From JBDTNL01 sp039933785 (GTDB lineage: Bacteria > Acidobacteriota > Thermoanaerobaculia > Multivoradales > JAGPDF01): a DNA stretch of 26,697 bases. How positions within the stretch are numbered: the first letter of the stretch is position 1; every line of letters starts with the position of its first letter. Below, one piece after another: positions 7,954 through 17,197 of the stretch. The stretch lies in the NCBI GenBank assembly GCA_039933785.1, contig JBDTNL010000052.1, forward strand, positions 1-26,697. The letters are read 5' to 3'. A program made the translations under genes and the position numbers. The notes beneath the pieces were generated by a model, which had not been told where the DNA came from, searched no databases, and saw only the letters and a program-made list of their open reading frames with translations.

Positions 7954-8987
7954 TCCGCGCTCTCCGCCATGGACTGGCGCGGCTCGCTCGCGAAGGGCCG
8001 CAGCACCAGCATCGCGAGCACCGCGAGCGCGGCGATCGCGAGCGGCCACTGGAAGCGCTCGGCGAGCAGGTTCACGGTGTCTTCTTCCAGGGTGCGGCCC
8101 TCCATGGCGGCGATCCTGGCGATCAGCGCCGCGGGATCGTAGCCCGCGTTGGTGACCCGTTGATAGAGCCCGCCGGTCGAGCGGGCGATCTCCTCGAGCC
8201 CGTCCTCTTGCAGGTGAGTCACCACGACGTTGCCCTTGTCGTCGCGCTTGAGCTCGTTGGCGGCGCCCCCCGGGAGGTTGATCGGCGAACCCTGCGGCGT
8301 GCCGACTCCGACTACGTGCACCACGATGCCTTGCTCGTGGAGCTGCTGGCCGACCTCGGCCAGACCGCCGCCGAAGTCCTCGCCGTCCGACAGCAGGACG
8401 ATGGTGCGGTGCTTGCCGCCGCTCTCGGGAAAGAGCTTCGCGGCCTGCGTCAATGCTGGAGCGAGGATCGTTCCCGGCGTGGGCAGCGAGCCCGGCTGCG
8501 CGGTGTCGAGCAGCAGATCGAGTACCGCCGCGTCGGTGGTGAGAGGTGCCATGACGACTCCGGAACCCTCGGCCTCGACCAGCGCGACGCGATTGCCGGG
8601 CATCGCCTGAGCGAGACGGCGGATGAGGACCTGCGCCACAGCGAATCGGTTCGGCTGCACGTCGGTGGCAGCCATCGAGAGCGAGGTGTCGAGCACGAAG
8701 ACCACGTCGACACCGCGACGTTCCACCCTCTGTTCGCTCTGTCCCCAGCGCGGCCGGGCGAGCGCTGCGATCGATGCGAGGCAAGCAACGCCGAGCAACA
8801 GGACGACCACGGCGATGCGGCCGGCGCGTAGTCCCGGCCACAGCCGGCCCCAGAGACCGCGTCCGACCCAGGCCGCGCCGGCGCGCAAACGCCGCTGCCA
8901 CAGCCACCAGGCCGCCGCGACGATGAGGGGGGCCAGAAGGCAGAGCCAGAGAAGCCTGGGGTTCGCCAGATGCATCAGAGCGCTCAT
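7950..8987 (-). CDS. batB: BatB, von Willebrand factor A-domain membrane protein
   Basis: A 345-residue protein with two N-terminal membrane helices (about 12-30 and 57-77), a VWA domain from about 94 to 290, and a C-terminal helix (about 313-332). The metal-ion-dependent adhesion site DxSxS is intact (DTSLS, 100-104), with further MIDAS-type residues in the PLTTD segment and in LLSDGED. It shares the arrangement of the upstream BatA, and the two probably form a heteromeric membrane complex. Start ATG overlaps the batA stop by 4 bp and the stop overlaps the TPR gene by 4 bp. By family, MoxR ATPases encoded upstream remodel or insert metal into VWA proteins. No substrate can be named from this locus. 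Confidence 0.88.
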   Translation of the reverse strand: MSALMHLANPRLLWLCLLAPLIVAAAWWLWQRRLRAGAAWVGRGLWGRLWPGLRAGRIAVVVLLLGVACLASIAALARPRWGQSEQRVERRGVDVVFVLDTSLSMAATDVQPNRFAVAQVLIRRLAQAMPGNRVALVEAEGSGVVMAPLTTDAAVLDLLLDTAQPGSLPTPGTILAPALTQAAKLFPESGGKHRTIVLLSDGEDFGGGLAEVGQQLHEQGIVVHVVGVGTPQGSPINLPGGAANELKRDDKGNVVVTHLQEDGLEEIARSTGGLYQRVTNAGYDPAALIARIAAMEGRTLEEDTVNLLAERFQWPLAIAALAVLAMLVLRPFASEPRQSMAESAE

Positions 8988-9979
8988 GGTTCGGCGGTCA
9001 ATCCGGTGAGAGTGGTGCCGAGAGGCAGCATGAGAAGGGCGAGGGCGGCCCAGACTAGAGGCTGGAACGATTCTTCGTAGCGCACGTAGCGCTTGACCTT
9101 GATGGGGGTCTTTTCCAGTCGATCGATTTCGGCGAATGCCTGACCCAAGGCGGTGGGATCGGTAGCCCGGTAGGTGCGCCCGCCGGTCTTGCCGGCGATC
9201 TCCGCCAGCAGCTTCTCGTCGACCTCGACTTGCATCTGGACGGTGCGCTTCTCGCGCTCGCCGGTCATCGGGTTAGGCACCATCAGCGGCACGTCGACGA
9301 TGCCATTGGTGCCGACGCCGATGGTGTACACCCGGATGCCGAGGCCCTTGCACACCGCTGCAGCCGAGATCGGGTCGATCTCGCCGGCGTTGTTGACGCC
9401 GTCGGTCACCAACACGATCACCCGGCTCTTCGCCTCGCTGTCCTTGAGGCGCGCAGCGCCGCTCGCGAGCGCCACGCCGATCGCCGTGCCGTCGGGCAGA
9501 CTGTCGAGATCGACCGAGTCGACCAGTAGGTCGAGCATGCGCTTGTCGGTGGTGAGCGGCACCCGGTTCACCGCCGCGCCGGCGAACACCACCACGCCAA
9601 TGCGGTCGGCGGGCCGGGCGTCGATGAACTGATGCACCACTTGTTTGGCATAGGTGATGCGGTCGGTGGGTTTGAAATCGAGCGCGCCCATGCTGCCCGA
9701 GACGTCGAGCACCACCTCGATGTCGATGCCCTCGGTCAGGCTCTCCTCCCATGCATACCCGAGCTGCGGGCGCGCCAACGCGACGATCAGCAAGGCGAAG
9801 GCGAGCAACCGGGCATAGAACGGCATATGCAAGCGCCAGGCGCCCGCTCCGGTCACTCGCGGCAGCACAGAGTAAGTAAGGGCGCCGAGCGCCGGACGGC
9901 GGTGGTGCCGCCACGCCAGCACCGGCGCCAGCATCAGGAGCGTCAGCCACGCCGGATTGGCGAGATGCGGCCAGGTCAT
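8984..9979 (-). CDS. batA: BatA, von Willebrand factor A-domain membrane protein
   Basis: A 331-residue protein. It has an N-terminal hydrophobic segment beginning HLANPAWLTLLMLAPVLAW (about 5-23), a second helix at 54-70, a VWA domain with a perfect MIDAS motif (DVSGSMG, 92-98), the VPLTTDKRM segment and VLVTDGVNN, and a C-terminal helix near 308-326. The HLANP start and domain order match BatA. It is locked into the operon by a 4-bp overlap on each side. Together with BatB it gives two VWA proteins and a third VWA-like fold in the DUF58 gene, which is the standard composition for MoxR/Bat operons. No residue of the metal site is missing. Confidence 0.9.
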   Translation of the reverse strand: MTWPHLANPAWLTLLMLAPVLAWRHHRRPALGALTYSVLPRVTGAGAWRLHMPFYARLLAFALLIVALARPQLGYAWEESLTEGIDIEVVLDVSGSMGALDFKPTDRITYAKQVVHQFIDARPADRIGVVVFAGAAVNRVPLTTDKRMLDLLVDSVDLDSLPDGTAIGVALASGAARLKDSEAKSRVIVLVTDGVNNAGEIDPISAAAVCKGLGIRVYTIGVGTNGIVDVPLMVPNPMTGEREKRTVQMQVEVDEKLLAEIAGKTGGRTYRATDPTALGQAFAEIDRLEKTPIKVKRYVRYEESFQPLVWAALALLMLPLGTTLTGLTAEP

Positions 9980-10937
9980 TGCGCCGCCGCTCTGGCGTTG
10001 ACCGGGGCCGCGGCGCCCGTTGCGGGCGGAGAAACGAACGCGGCCAGGGCCTCGGCCGAGGCTCGAGCGCCGCCAATGCGACTCGCGGCCGCCGTCTCGG
10101 TCGACTCCTGGCGGGCGAACTTCACCGCGTCACAACCCCGGAGGATTTCGACGAGCGCCGTCGAGGTCTCGCGTGGCGAGCCCAGGCGTTGCAGGTCACG
10201 GCGGATTTCGCTGGTGGTGCTTTCCAACGCGTTAAACCCGAGGCTGCGACCGAGAAAACGGCGCAGCGCAAGGCTGAGGCGAGTGTGCGCGCTCTCGCTC
10301 TGCACCCGCGGGCCGAGCGCCGCGAGCGCATCGAGCTCCTGCAACAGCTCGGGGAGCGGAGCGAGGAGCGGCAGGGCACTGGTCGGAGCGGCGCCTTGCG
10401 CGCGCTGGCGCCGCCAGGCGACCAACGCCCCCGCGGCCAGACAGAGGGCGGCCCCTGCGGCGGCGGTCCACCAGAAGCGGCGGCCGACCGGCAACGGCGC
10501 CGGCGGCGCCGGCGGTTTGGGCTCGGGCTTGGGGTCTCCAGCCGGCAGCAGCGAGGCGACTTCGAGCGTGAGGTCGTCCGGCGTAGTCAGGTGAACGGTA
10601 CCGCTCGCGAGCGGCACGTCGACGGTCTGTGGCGGCAACTTGATCGCGCCGGTACGAAAAGGGGTCAGTACGAGCTGTTGGCGAAATAGCCCCGACGCCA
10701 CACGCTCCGGCTGGCCGGCGGCGGTAACTTCGAGATCGCCCCACGCCTTGTCCCAAGCCGGGAAGCGCGGTTCGCCCGCGAGCTCTGCGTCGGCCCGCAG
10801 CGTGAGCGTGGCCGCGATCGGGTCGCCCACGTGCGCCGTCTTGGTCGCGAGGTCGACGTCCAACGTCGGCGCGCTCCGCGCGGTCCCCGCCGCCAGAGCG
10901 AGGAGCGCGGTGACGACGACTGCGCGCCGGGCGGAGC

Positions 10938-10941
<4 letters not shown>
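9976..10941 (-). CDS. Small BatD/DUF4381-like membrane protein
   Basis: A 321-residue protein encoded between DUF58 and batA. It has a signal peptide (1-23, ending TARSAP), a periplasmic beta-rich domain of about 25-130 (THVGDP-like start AHVGDPIAATLTLRADAEL, resembling one BatD repeat), a Pro-rich linker (PKPEPKPPAPPAPLP), one membrane helix (157-176) and a cytoplasmic helical domain of about 190-295. That domain includes HTRLSLALRRFLGRSLGF and LQRLGSPRETSTALVEILRGC. Genes of similar layout occupy this slot in MoxR operons. It looks like a shortened BatD topology: one N-terminal beta domain, a TM and a helical tail. Four-bp overlaps connect it to DUF58 upstream and batA downstream. Function is unknown; assignment rests on topology, position and the BatD-like strand pattern. 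Confidence 0.7.
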
Positions 10942-11885
<944 letters not shown>

Positions 11886-11904
11886 CTCGATCGAAGCGGG
11901 CCGT

Positions 11905-12918
11905 TTACGGTACTTCGACCCGCTCGAGCAATCGCTTCACCAGATCGTCGGCGGTGACTTCCTCGGCTTCCGCCTCGTAGCTCGGCACGATGCGATGGCG
12001 CAGGACATCGGGTGCGAGCTCCTTGATGTCCTCGGGAATGACATAGCCGCGGCCGCGTACGAGGGCCATCGCCTTGGCGGCGCGGGCCAGATAGAGGGTG
12101 GCGCGCGGCGAGGCGCCGAAGGAGATCAGGTCCGCGAGATCGCCGAGACCCGCCTTCTTGGGTTCGCGCGTCGCGGCGACGAGGTCGAGAACGTACTTGC
12201 GGATCTTCTGATCGAGATACACCTGATCGACCACCTCGCGCAGACGAAGGAGGCGCTCGATGTCGAGCAGCGGGCGGACGTCCGCCGGCTTCTCGACCAG
12301 CATGCGTTCGAGGATTTCCTGTTCCTCGGAGCGGGTCGGGTAGCCGAGCCTCAGCTTGAGCATGAAGCGGTCGGTCTGCGCCTCGGCGAGCGGATAGGTG
12401 CCTTCTTGCTCGATCGGGTTTTGCGTGGCCAGCACCATGAACGGCTCGGCCAGCGGATAGGTCGTCTGGCCGAGCGTCACCTGGCGCTCTTCCATGGCCT
12501 CGAGCAAGGCCGACTGCACCTTGGCTGGGGCGCGGTTGATCTCGTCCGCGAGCAGCAGGTGGGTGAAGACCGGGCCCTTGCGGGTTTCGAAGGTGCCGGT
12601 GCGCTGGTCGTAGATCGGCGTGCCGAGGAGGTCCGCCGGCAGCAAATCGGGAGTGAACTGAATGCGCTTGAACTCGATGGCGAGCGCTCGTCCGAGGGTC
12701 TTGACGGCCAGCGTCTTGCCGAGTCCCGGCACGCCTTCGATGAGCACGTGGCCGCGGGCCAGCAGCCCCACCAGCAAACGGTCCAGCAGATAGTCCTGAC
12801 CGACGATGACCTTACGCAACTCGGCCTCGACCTGCTTGACGGTTAGCGCCTCGCGCTCGACGTCGCGTCCGAGCTCCGAGGCGCCTTGTGGGGGCGAAAG
12901 AATCAATTCTGTTGCCAT
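11905..12918 (-). CDS. moxR: MoxR-family AAA+ ATPase
   Basis: A 337-residue AAA+ ATPase. It has Walker A GVPGLGKT (62-69), Walker B LLADEINR (122-129), sensor 1 VLATQNPIEQEGTYPL, the AQTDRFMLKL segment and a C-terminal lid domain containing SFGASPRATLYLARAAKA, typical of MoxR. MoxR ATPases act as chaperones for VWA-domain proteins, and three VWA or VWA-like genes follow. It is the first gene of the minus-strand operon, with a strong Shine-Dalgarno (GGGAGGAG) 7 nt before the ATG. The longer upstream open frame runs through the promoter region and into rsmA, so it is not coding. The 167-bp gap to the divergent rsmA must hold the operon promoter; I find no convincing minus-strand pair there. Confidence 0.93.
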   Translation of the reverse strand: MATELILSPPQGASELGRDVEREALTVKQVEAELRKVIVGQDYLLDRLLVGLLARGHVLIEGVPGLGKTLAVKTLGRALAIEFKRIQFTPDLLPADLLGTPIYDQRTGTFETRKGPVFTHLLLADEINRAPAKVQSALLEAMEERQVTLGQTTYPLAEPFMVLATQNPIEQEGTYPLAEAQTDRFMLKLRLGYPTRSEEQEILERMLVEKPADVRPLLDIERLLRLREVVDQVYLDQKIRKYVLDLVAATREPKKAGLGDLADLISFGASPRATLYLARAAKAMALVRGRGYVIPEDIKELAPDVLRHRIVPSYEAEAEEVTADDLVKRLLERVEVP

Positions 12919-12944
12919 ACGAGCGCTCCTCCCTGGGACCGAGG

Positions 12945-12974
12945 TTGCAATCGAAGTGCCAGAGCAAGTATCAA
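12945..12974 (+). promoter_or_regulatory. Possible promoter for rsmA
   Basis: TTGCAA (12945-12950, 4 of 6 to the -35 consensus), an 18-bp spacer and TATCAA (12969-12974, 4 of 6 to -10) sit in the AT-richest part of the moxR-rsmA divergent gap. Low information, and not supported by a second signal. Confidence 0.3.
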
Positions 12975-13085
12975 TAAAACCAGCGAGTTGCGGGCGTGCC
13001 GCGAACACTGGGTGCCAATATGGCGACCGCTGCGAGAGCCGACTCGCGCCCAGGGACGCCAAGAGCCGCTGATAGCCTGCGACGC

Positions 13086-13922
13086 GTGTCTTCGCCGCGC
13101 CTGCGCAAAGAATTCGGTCAACACCATCTGCTGCACGGCGAGATCTGTCGGCCGCTGATCGAATTTCTCCGGCCCGCCGAGCGGCGCACGCTCGAAATCG
13201 GGCCAGGAGGCGGGATTCTAACCGGCCAGCTGCTGGCGGCGAAGGCCCGGGTCGTGGCTTGGGAAATCGACTTGCCGTGGGCCTTTGCCCTGCGGCGCGC
13301 ACTGCCGTCGAACGACCTCGAGATCGTGGCCGGCGACGGGCTGGATATTCCATGGGAGCGTCTGCGGCCTGCCCTCGTCACCGGCAACCTGCCCTACAAC
13401 GTGGCGACGCCGTTGATCGAGCGGGCGCTCCGGGCGCCGGGAGTCGAGCGCGCGGCGTTTCTGGTGCAGCTCGAGGTGGCCGAGCGCCTGGTCGCTCAGC
13501 CTGGCGATTCCGAGTACGGAGCCTTGAGTGTGCTGACCCGCGCCTGGGCCGAACCGCGCTGGCTGGGCCGAGTTCGTCGCGGCAGCTTCCGGCCGCCGCC
13601 CAAGGTGGACGGCGCCTTCGTGGGGTTCGAGTTGCACCCGCCGCCGCTGCCCCTGCACGAGATGAGCGCCTTCACGCGTCTGGTCCGGTTGGCGTTCGGC
13701 CAACGGCGCAAGACCCTCCGCAACGCGCTTGGTGCCGGATGGGGTCCGCAAGCCGCCGAGGCGGTGCTCGAGGCGCTCGCCTGGCCGCAAAAGGTGCGCG
13801 CCGAAACGCGTTCGTTGGAGGATTTCTTGGCGCTCTATCGAATGGCGAGGGAGCGAATTGCCGGGCTCGGTGACAGTCCTACTCCGGCCGCGCCAGACGA
13901 ATCAGGCTCTCGAGCGTCTTGA
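13086..13922 (+). CDS. rsmA: rRNA adenine dimethyltransferase RsmA/KsgA
   Basis: The chosen GTG start gives 278 residues, near the 273 of E. coli KsgA. The enzyme uses S-adenosylmethionine to dimethylate two adjacent adenines at the 3' end of 16S rRNA. Seen are the N-terminal KEFGQHHL (family F-G-Q-N/H-F-L), the SAM motif LEIGPGGGILT (36-46), the acidic VAWEID end of strand 2, AGDGLDI, and the catalytic NLPYN (101-105), followed by the C-terminal helical domain. Upstream in-frame starts exist (ATG 13020, GTG 12996) and would add 22 or 30 residues that do not look conserved. No Shine-Dalgarno is clear. An Erm-type resistance methylase is possible in principle, but the chromosomal context and motif set favour RsmA. 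The 3' end overlaps the convergent GAF gene by 44 bp. Confidence 0.88.
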   Translation: MSSPRLRKEFGQHHLLHGEICRPLIEFLRPAERRTLEIGPGGGILTGQLLAAKARVVAWEIDLPWAFALRRALPSNDLEIVAGDGLDIPWERLRPALVTGNLPYNVATPLIERALRAPGVERAAFLVQLEVAERLVAQPGDSEYGALSVLTRAWAEPRWLGRVRRGSFRPPPKVDGAFVGFELHPPPLPLHEMSAFTRLVRLAFGQRRKTLRNALGAGWGPQAAEAVLEALAWPQKVRAETRSLEDFLALYRMARERIAGLGDSPTPAAPDESGSRAS

Positions 13923-14661
13923 GACGCCGGTCCTTGGCCGCGAACAAGCGCGCCGCGAGCAACGCAGATGCAGCGTGCGCCGATAGCAGATCGAGCAGCT
14001 CACGATCGTCGGCCCGCAACGGCGGCCGATGGGGGAAGAGATTGAGCAGCACCAGGACGCCGAGCACTTCCTGCTGGAACTTCAGCGGCACTACGGCGAG
14101 CGCTGGCGAATTGTGGAATGGGCCGAGTTTGAGAGTACCGTCGAGAAGCGTCTCGTCGACCTGCGGGTCGCCACCCGTGTACGTGTCCTCGGCGTAGAGC
14201 GGCTGTTCCGCCGGATCCTTCCAACCCTCGCGCAGGGCAACCTCGCAGCCCGGGGCTTCGTCCCGGCGAAGCAGCAGGACGAATTGCTGCGCCCCGAGCA
14301 GATTGACTGCGATGTCGGCGATCGTGGCGCGCACCTGCGCGGGATCGGGTACGGCGTGAAGCTGATACGTGGCGACGTACAGATTCATCAGCCGCCCGAG
14401 CTGGTTCTCGGACTCGACGAGCCGCGAGGCAAGATCGTGCGAGTCCGCTTCCGCGGCGCGCAGCCGCTCCTGAAAGGCGGGCTCGGACTCCTGCGGCTGC
14501 TGCGGCGAGATGCGCGACAACGCGTCGCTCAACGCCCCGGCGAGATGGGCGGCGCGATCCAGAGTCTCGCGCAGGTGGCGAACCAGATCTTCGCCGCCGA
14601 GGCGCAGGAGCGGATCGAGTGGCGCGGGTGTCTTGGGCGTTGGATCGCCGATGTCGCTCAC
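13879..14661 (-). CDS. GAF-domain protein with N-terminal helical/coiled-coil region
   Basis: A 260-residue soluble protein. The N-terminal third is helical, with a probable coiled coil at about 63-95 (FQERLRAAEADSHDLASRLV) leading into a single GAF domain at about 105-250 (HAVPDPAQVRATIADIAVN, then LAVVPLKFQQEVLGVLVLLN, then LRADDRELLDLLSAHAASAL). It has no enzymatic or DNA-binding output domain, so it probably senses a small ligand or docks to a partner. Its ATG overlaps the stop of the preceding receiver gene as ATGA, so the two are likely co-translated and work together. The pair is divergent from the chemosensory operon. Ligand unknown. Confidence 0.8.
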   Translation of the reverse strand: MSDIGDPTPKTPAPLDPLLRLGGEDLVRHLRETLDRAAHLAGALSDALSRISPQQPQESEPAFQERLRAAEADSHDLASRLVESENQLGRLMNLYVATYQLHAVPDPAQVRATIADIAVNLLGAQQFVLLLRRDEAPGCEVALREGWKDPAEQPLYAEDTYTGGDPQVDETLLDGTLKLGPFHNSPALAVVPLKFQQEVLGVLVLLNLFPHRPPLRADDRELLDLLSAHAASALLAARLFAAKDRRLKTLESLIRLARPE

Positions 14662-15038
14662 GATGCGCTCCGGGCTTCGATCCGCGCGATGGTCTCGCGA
14701 ATCTGTTCGCTGCGAAAGGGTTTGGTGAGATACGCGGCGGCGCCGGCGGCGACTCCGCGGGCGGCCTCCTCGTCACGGCCCTCGGTGGTGATGACGATCA
14801 CCGCCAGCCCGGGCACGCGGCCGGCGGCGCGCAGGCGATCGAGCACCTCGAAGCCGCTGACCGTGGGCATGTTGATGTCGAGCAGGACGAGACCGATGTC
14901 GCTACGCTGGTCGATCAGGCGCAGCGCCTCGTCGCCGTCGTGGGCGTGCAGCATCGGGCGATCGCGCAGCATCACCTCGTAGACCCGGTGCATCAACGCC
15001 GAGTCGTCCACTACAAGTACGGTGCTGAGCTCGCTCAC
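14658..15038 (-). CDS. Single-domain response regulator (CheY-like receiver)
   Basis: A 126-residue stand-alone receiver. Phosphorylation-site residues are complete: the acidic pair D11/D12 in VLVVDDSALMHRV, phospho-acceptor D54 in LLDINMPTVSGF, T84 or T85 in VIVITTEGR and K106 in AAYLTKPF. It lacks an output domain. GTG 15038 gives the typical N-terminus MSELSTVLVVDDS. ATG 15053 is also in frame, but it lies inside the predicted -10 element and so is less likely. Divergent to the receptor of the chemosensory operon, it is a natural candidate phospho-acceptor for CheA. The operon has no other free CheY, only the receiver fused to CheA and the one in CheB. That partnership is inferred from position. 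Confidence 0.88.
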   Translation of the reverse strand: MSELSTVLVVDDSALMHRVYEVMLRDRPMLHAHDGDEALRLIDQRSDIGLVLLDINMPTVSGFEVLDRLRAAGRVPGLAVIVITTEGRDEEAARGVAAGAAAYLTKPFRSEQIRETIARIEARSAS

Positions 15039-15048
15039 GCTGCAGAGC

Positions 15049-15078
15049 AGCATAGCCAAGCGGGGATGTGCTTGCCAA
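15049..15078 (-). promoter_or_regulatory. Predicted promoter of the receiver-GAF pair
   Basis: On the minus strand TTGGCA (15073-15078, 5 of 6 to -35), an 18-bp spacer and TATGCT (15049-15054, 4 of 6 to -10). The -10 ends 10 nt before the GTG start at 15038, which would leave a leader of only about 4 nt. It lies in the divergent space shared with the receptor gene. Confidence 0.45.
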
Positions 15079-15117
15079 GGGCGGAAGAGTGCGCGACGAT
15101 GGGCTTGGAGGACGAGT

Positions 15118-16755
15118 TTGCCAAGCGAGGGGCAGGAATCTCGGCGACCGCATGACCCATCCGCGCTCGCGGTCACTGGCCGGGTGACCGCGATCTGGTT
15201 GGCTTGGGGCATGGGAGTGGCGCTGCTGCTCGCCGGCGGACTCCTCCTCAGTTCGGCCACAGCGTACGGCGCGCCGCGCTGGCTTCTGATGGCCTTCGTC
15301 GGCATGGTCTTCGCCACTGCCGTGCTGCACTACCTCTGGGTGGTACGCGGCCACGCGGTGACCCTGGCTCCCTGGTGGCAGAGCCGGGAGGTGGCCGGCG
15401 CTTTCGACGAGCTCGGTGCCGGCGACTTGATTCGCGGGGCGGCGCTCTCCAAGGCGCTGCCCGAGAGCGTGCACGAACGGTTCACCGGCACCACGGCCGC
15501 GCTCGGGGCGCTGGCGCAACGCATCCAGGACGGCTCGATCCAGCTGGCGGGGACCGCCGAAGGCGTCGAAGGCGTCGCCTCGGACCTCGCTTCGGGGGCC
15601 TCCCAGCAAGCCGCCTCGGTGGTCGAGATCACCGCCGCGATGGAGGAGCTGTCGCGCACCGCCGCGCAAATCGCCCAGAGTTCCTCCGAGCAGGCCGATC
15701 TCGCGTCTCGCGCCGAGGCCAGCGGACAGGCGGGCTCCCAGGCGGTCCAGAGCGCCGCACAAGGCGTCGCCGAGGTGCAGCAACGGATTCTCGGGATCAG
15801 CGCCCGCGCCGATGCGCTTGGCACGCGCGCCAAGGAGATCTTCCGCGTCCTCGACCTGATCACCGAGATCGCTCAGGAAACCCACATTCTGTCGCTCAAC
15901 GCGGCCATCGAGGCTGCCGCGGCAGGCGATCGCGGCCGCCGGTTCGCGGTGGTCGCCGAGGAGGTGCGGCGCCTGGCGCAGCAGACCCGCGAGTCGGTCG
16001 ACTCGGTGCGCGGGCTGCTCGAGGAATTCGCCGGCGCCATCCGCTCGACCGTGGTGGCGACCGAGGAAGGGAGCAAGGAAGTCGCCCGCGTGCTCGATCG
16101 CGCACGCGCCGGCGCCGCGGCCATCGGCGAGCTGCGCGATGCGGCCGGCGACACCGCGCGCGTGGCGCGGCAGATCTCGAGCGTGACGCACCAGCAGACC
16201 GCGGCCTCGGACGAGGTGCTGACGACCCTGCGCGATCTCAATCAAGTTGTGCAGAGGATGTCGCGCGACCTCCAGGAGCTCAACGACAATGCGCGGCGCC
16301 TGCGCCGAGTCGGCATCGGCACGCAGCTCCTGGCGCAGACTTTCCATCTAGACTCGCCGCGCTCCCTCAAGCACGTCGCCGAAGCCTGGCGCGCGCGGCT
16401 CGAGAGCGCGCCGCGGACCGAGCTCGACGCGACGCTTGGCGAGCTCCTGCGTCAGACACCGTTCGCGCAGACCGGCTTCTGCAGCGATGGTGAAGGCCGC
16501 GGCGTGGCGCTTTGGGTGCGGCCCCAGCCCGGGGGCGAGGTCGTGCGCGAGGATGCCCGGCGCATCGATGTGCGCGAGCGCCCGTGGTTCCGCAGCCTGC
16601 AGCGCGATCACCGCACCCAGGTCTCTCAGCCGCACGTTTCCCTGGTGGGAGGAGAGAACTGCTTCACCGTTGCCGCGCCGCGATTGAACCCCGACGGATC
16701 GCTGGCCGGCGTGATCGCGGTCGACGTCAGCGCCTCGGGCTGGACGGCCATCTGA
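15118..16755 (+). CDS. Methyl-accepting chemotaxis receptor with C-terminal Cache/PDC-like segment (mcp1)
   Basis: With the TTG start at 15118 (GGAGG 6 nt upstream) the product is 545 residues. GTG 15184 is an alternative start; a longer frame begins at 15022 but would run over the divergent promoter. Two N-terminal membrane helices (about 24-46 and 55-76) are joined by only about 8 residues, so there is no periplasmic sensor. No obvious HAMP is seen. The methyl-accepting signalling hairpin follows, with the kinase-contacting tip THILSLNAAIEAAAAGDRG (255-273) and RRFAVVAEEVRRLAQ. After the hairpin, about residues 415-545 carry a Cache/PDC-type signature: ERPWFRSL (487-494), GGENCFTVAAPRLNPDG and GVIAVDVSASGW. 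Topology puts this C-terminal module in the cytoplasm. It probably signals to CheA via the adjacent CheW. mcp2 has the same architecture. Confidence 0.87.
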   Translation: MPSEGQESRRPHDPSALAVTGRVTAIWLAWGMGVALLLAGGLLLSSATAYGAPRWLLMAFVGMVFATAVLHYLWVVRGHAVTLAPWWQSREVAGAFDELGAGDLIRGAALSKALPESVHERFTGTTAALGALAQRIQDGSIQLAGTAEGVEGVASDLASGASQQAASVVEITAAMEELSRTAAQIAQSSSEQADLASRAEASGQAGSQAVQSAAQGVAEVQQRILGISARADALGTRAKEIFRVLDLITEIAQETHILSLNAAIEAAAAGDRGRRFAVVAEEVRRLAQQTRESVDSVRGLLEEFAGAIRSTVVATEEGSKEVARVLDRARAGAAAIGELRDAAGDTARVARQISSVTHQQTAASDEVLTTLRDLNQVVQRMSRDLQELNDNARRLRRVGIGTQLLAQTFHLDSPRSLKHVAEAWRARLESAPRTELDATLGELLRQTPFAQTGFCSDGEGRGVALWVRPQPGGEVVREDARRIDVRERPWFRSLQRDHRTQVSQPHVSLVGGENCFTVAAPRLNPDGSLAGVIAVDVSASGWTAI

Positions 16756-16756
16756 G

Positions 16757-17197
16757 ATGACCGAGATGGCGGACGCCGAACGCTACCTTCTACTGCGCGC
16801 CGGGGATGCGTTCTGCGCGCTGCCTCTGCAGCAGGTGCGCCGGGTCGTGCGGGCGCTCACGATCCATGCGCTGCCCGGTGCGGCCCCCGAGCTCCTGGGG
16901 CTCGCCGAGTTCGCGGGCGAGCCACTGCCGGTGCTCGATCTAGGGATGCTGCTCGGTGAAGCGAGCAGCGCCGCGGCCGGATCGCAGGTCGCCGGAGTGA
17001 CGGTGGTGGCGCGTATCGGCGATAGCGAGCCGCCGGAGATTGCCGGCCTCGCCGCCGACGAAGCACTCGAAATCAGCGCCCTCGAGATGACCCGCGGTAC
17101 CGGCGCCAGCGGTCGTCACGGGATGGTCGTAGGCGAGGCCCTGGCGGGTGAGCGCCACGTGACGGTGCTCGATCTCGCGGCCTGGAAGGCGGCATGA
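16757..17197 (+). CDS. cheW: CheW-like coupling protein
   Basis: A 146-residue CheW-domain protein. It has the family N-terminus (RYLLLRAGDAFCALPLQQV, then RRVVRALTIHALPGAAPELLGLAEFAGEPLPVLDL) and the second subdomain ending HVTVLDLAAW. CheW bridges receptor hairpins and the CheA P5 domain. Only 1 nt separates it from the stop of mcp1, and its stop overlaps the next ATG by 4 bp, so it is firmly part of the operon. It is closer to a full-length CheW than the following short gene, and is therefore the more likely structural coupler of the arrays. Confidence 0.87.
   Translation: MTEMADAERYLLLRAGDAFCALPLQQVRRVVRALTIHALPGAAPELLGLAEFAGEPLPVLDLGMLLGEASSAAAGSQVAGVTVVARIGDSEPPEIAGLAADEALEISALEMTRGTGASGRHGMVVGEALAGERHVTVLDLAAWKAA

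Noticed and set aside
12946..12974. Minus-strand promoter for moxR with TTGATA as -35
   Set aside because: The hexamer at the right spacing (ATTGCA) is too far from a -10 consensus.
13086..13922. Erm-type macrolide resistance methylase instead of RsmA
   Set aside because: The length, NLPYN catalytic motif, N-terminal FGQHHL and chromosomal housekeeping context fit RsmA better; no resistance or mobile genes are nearby.
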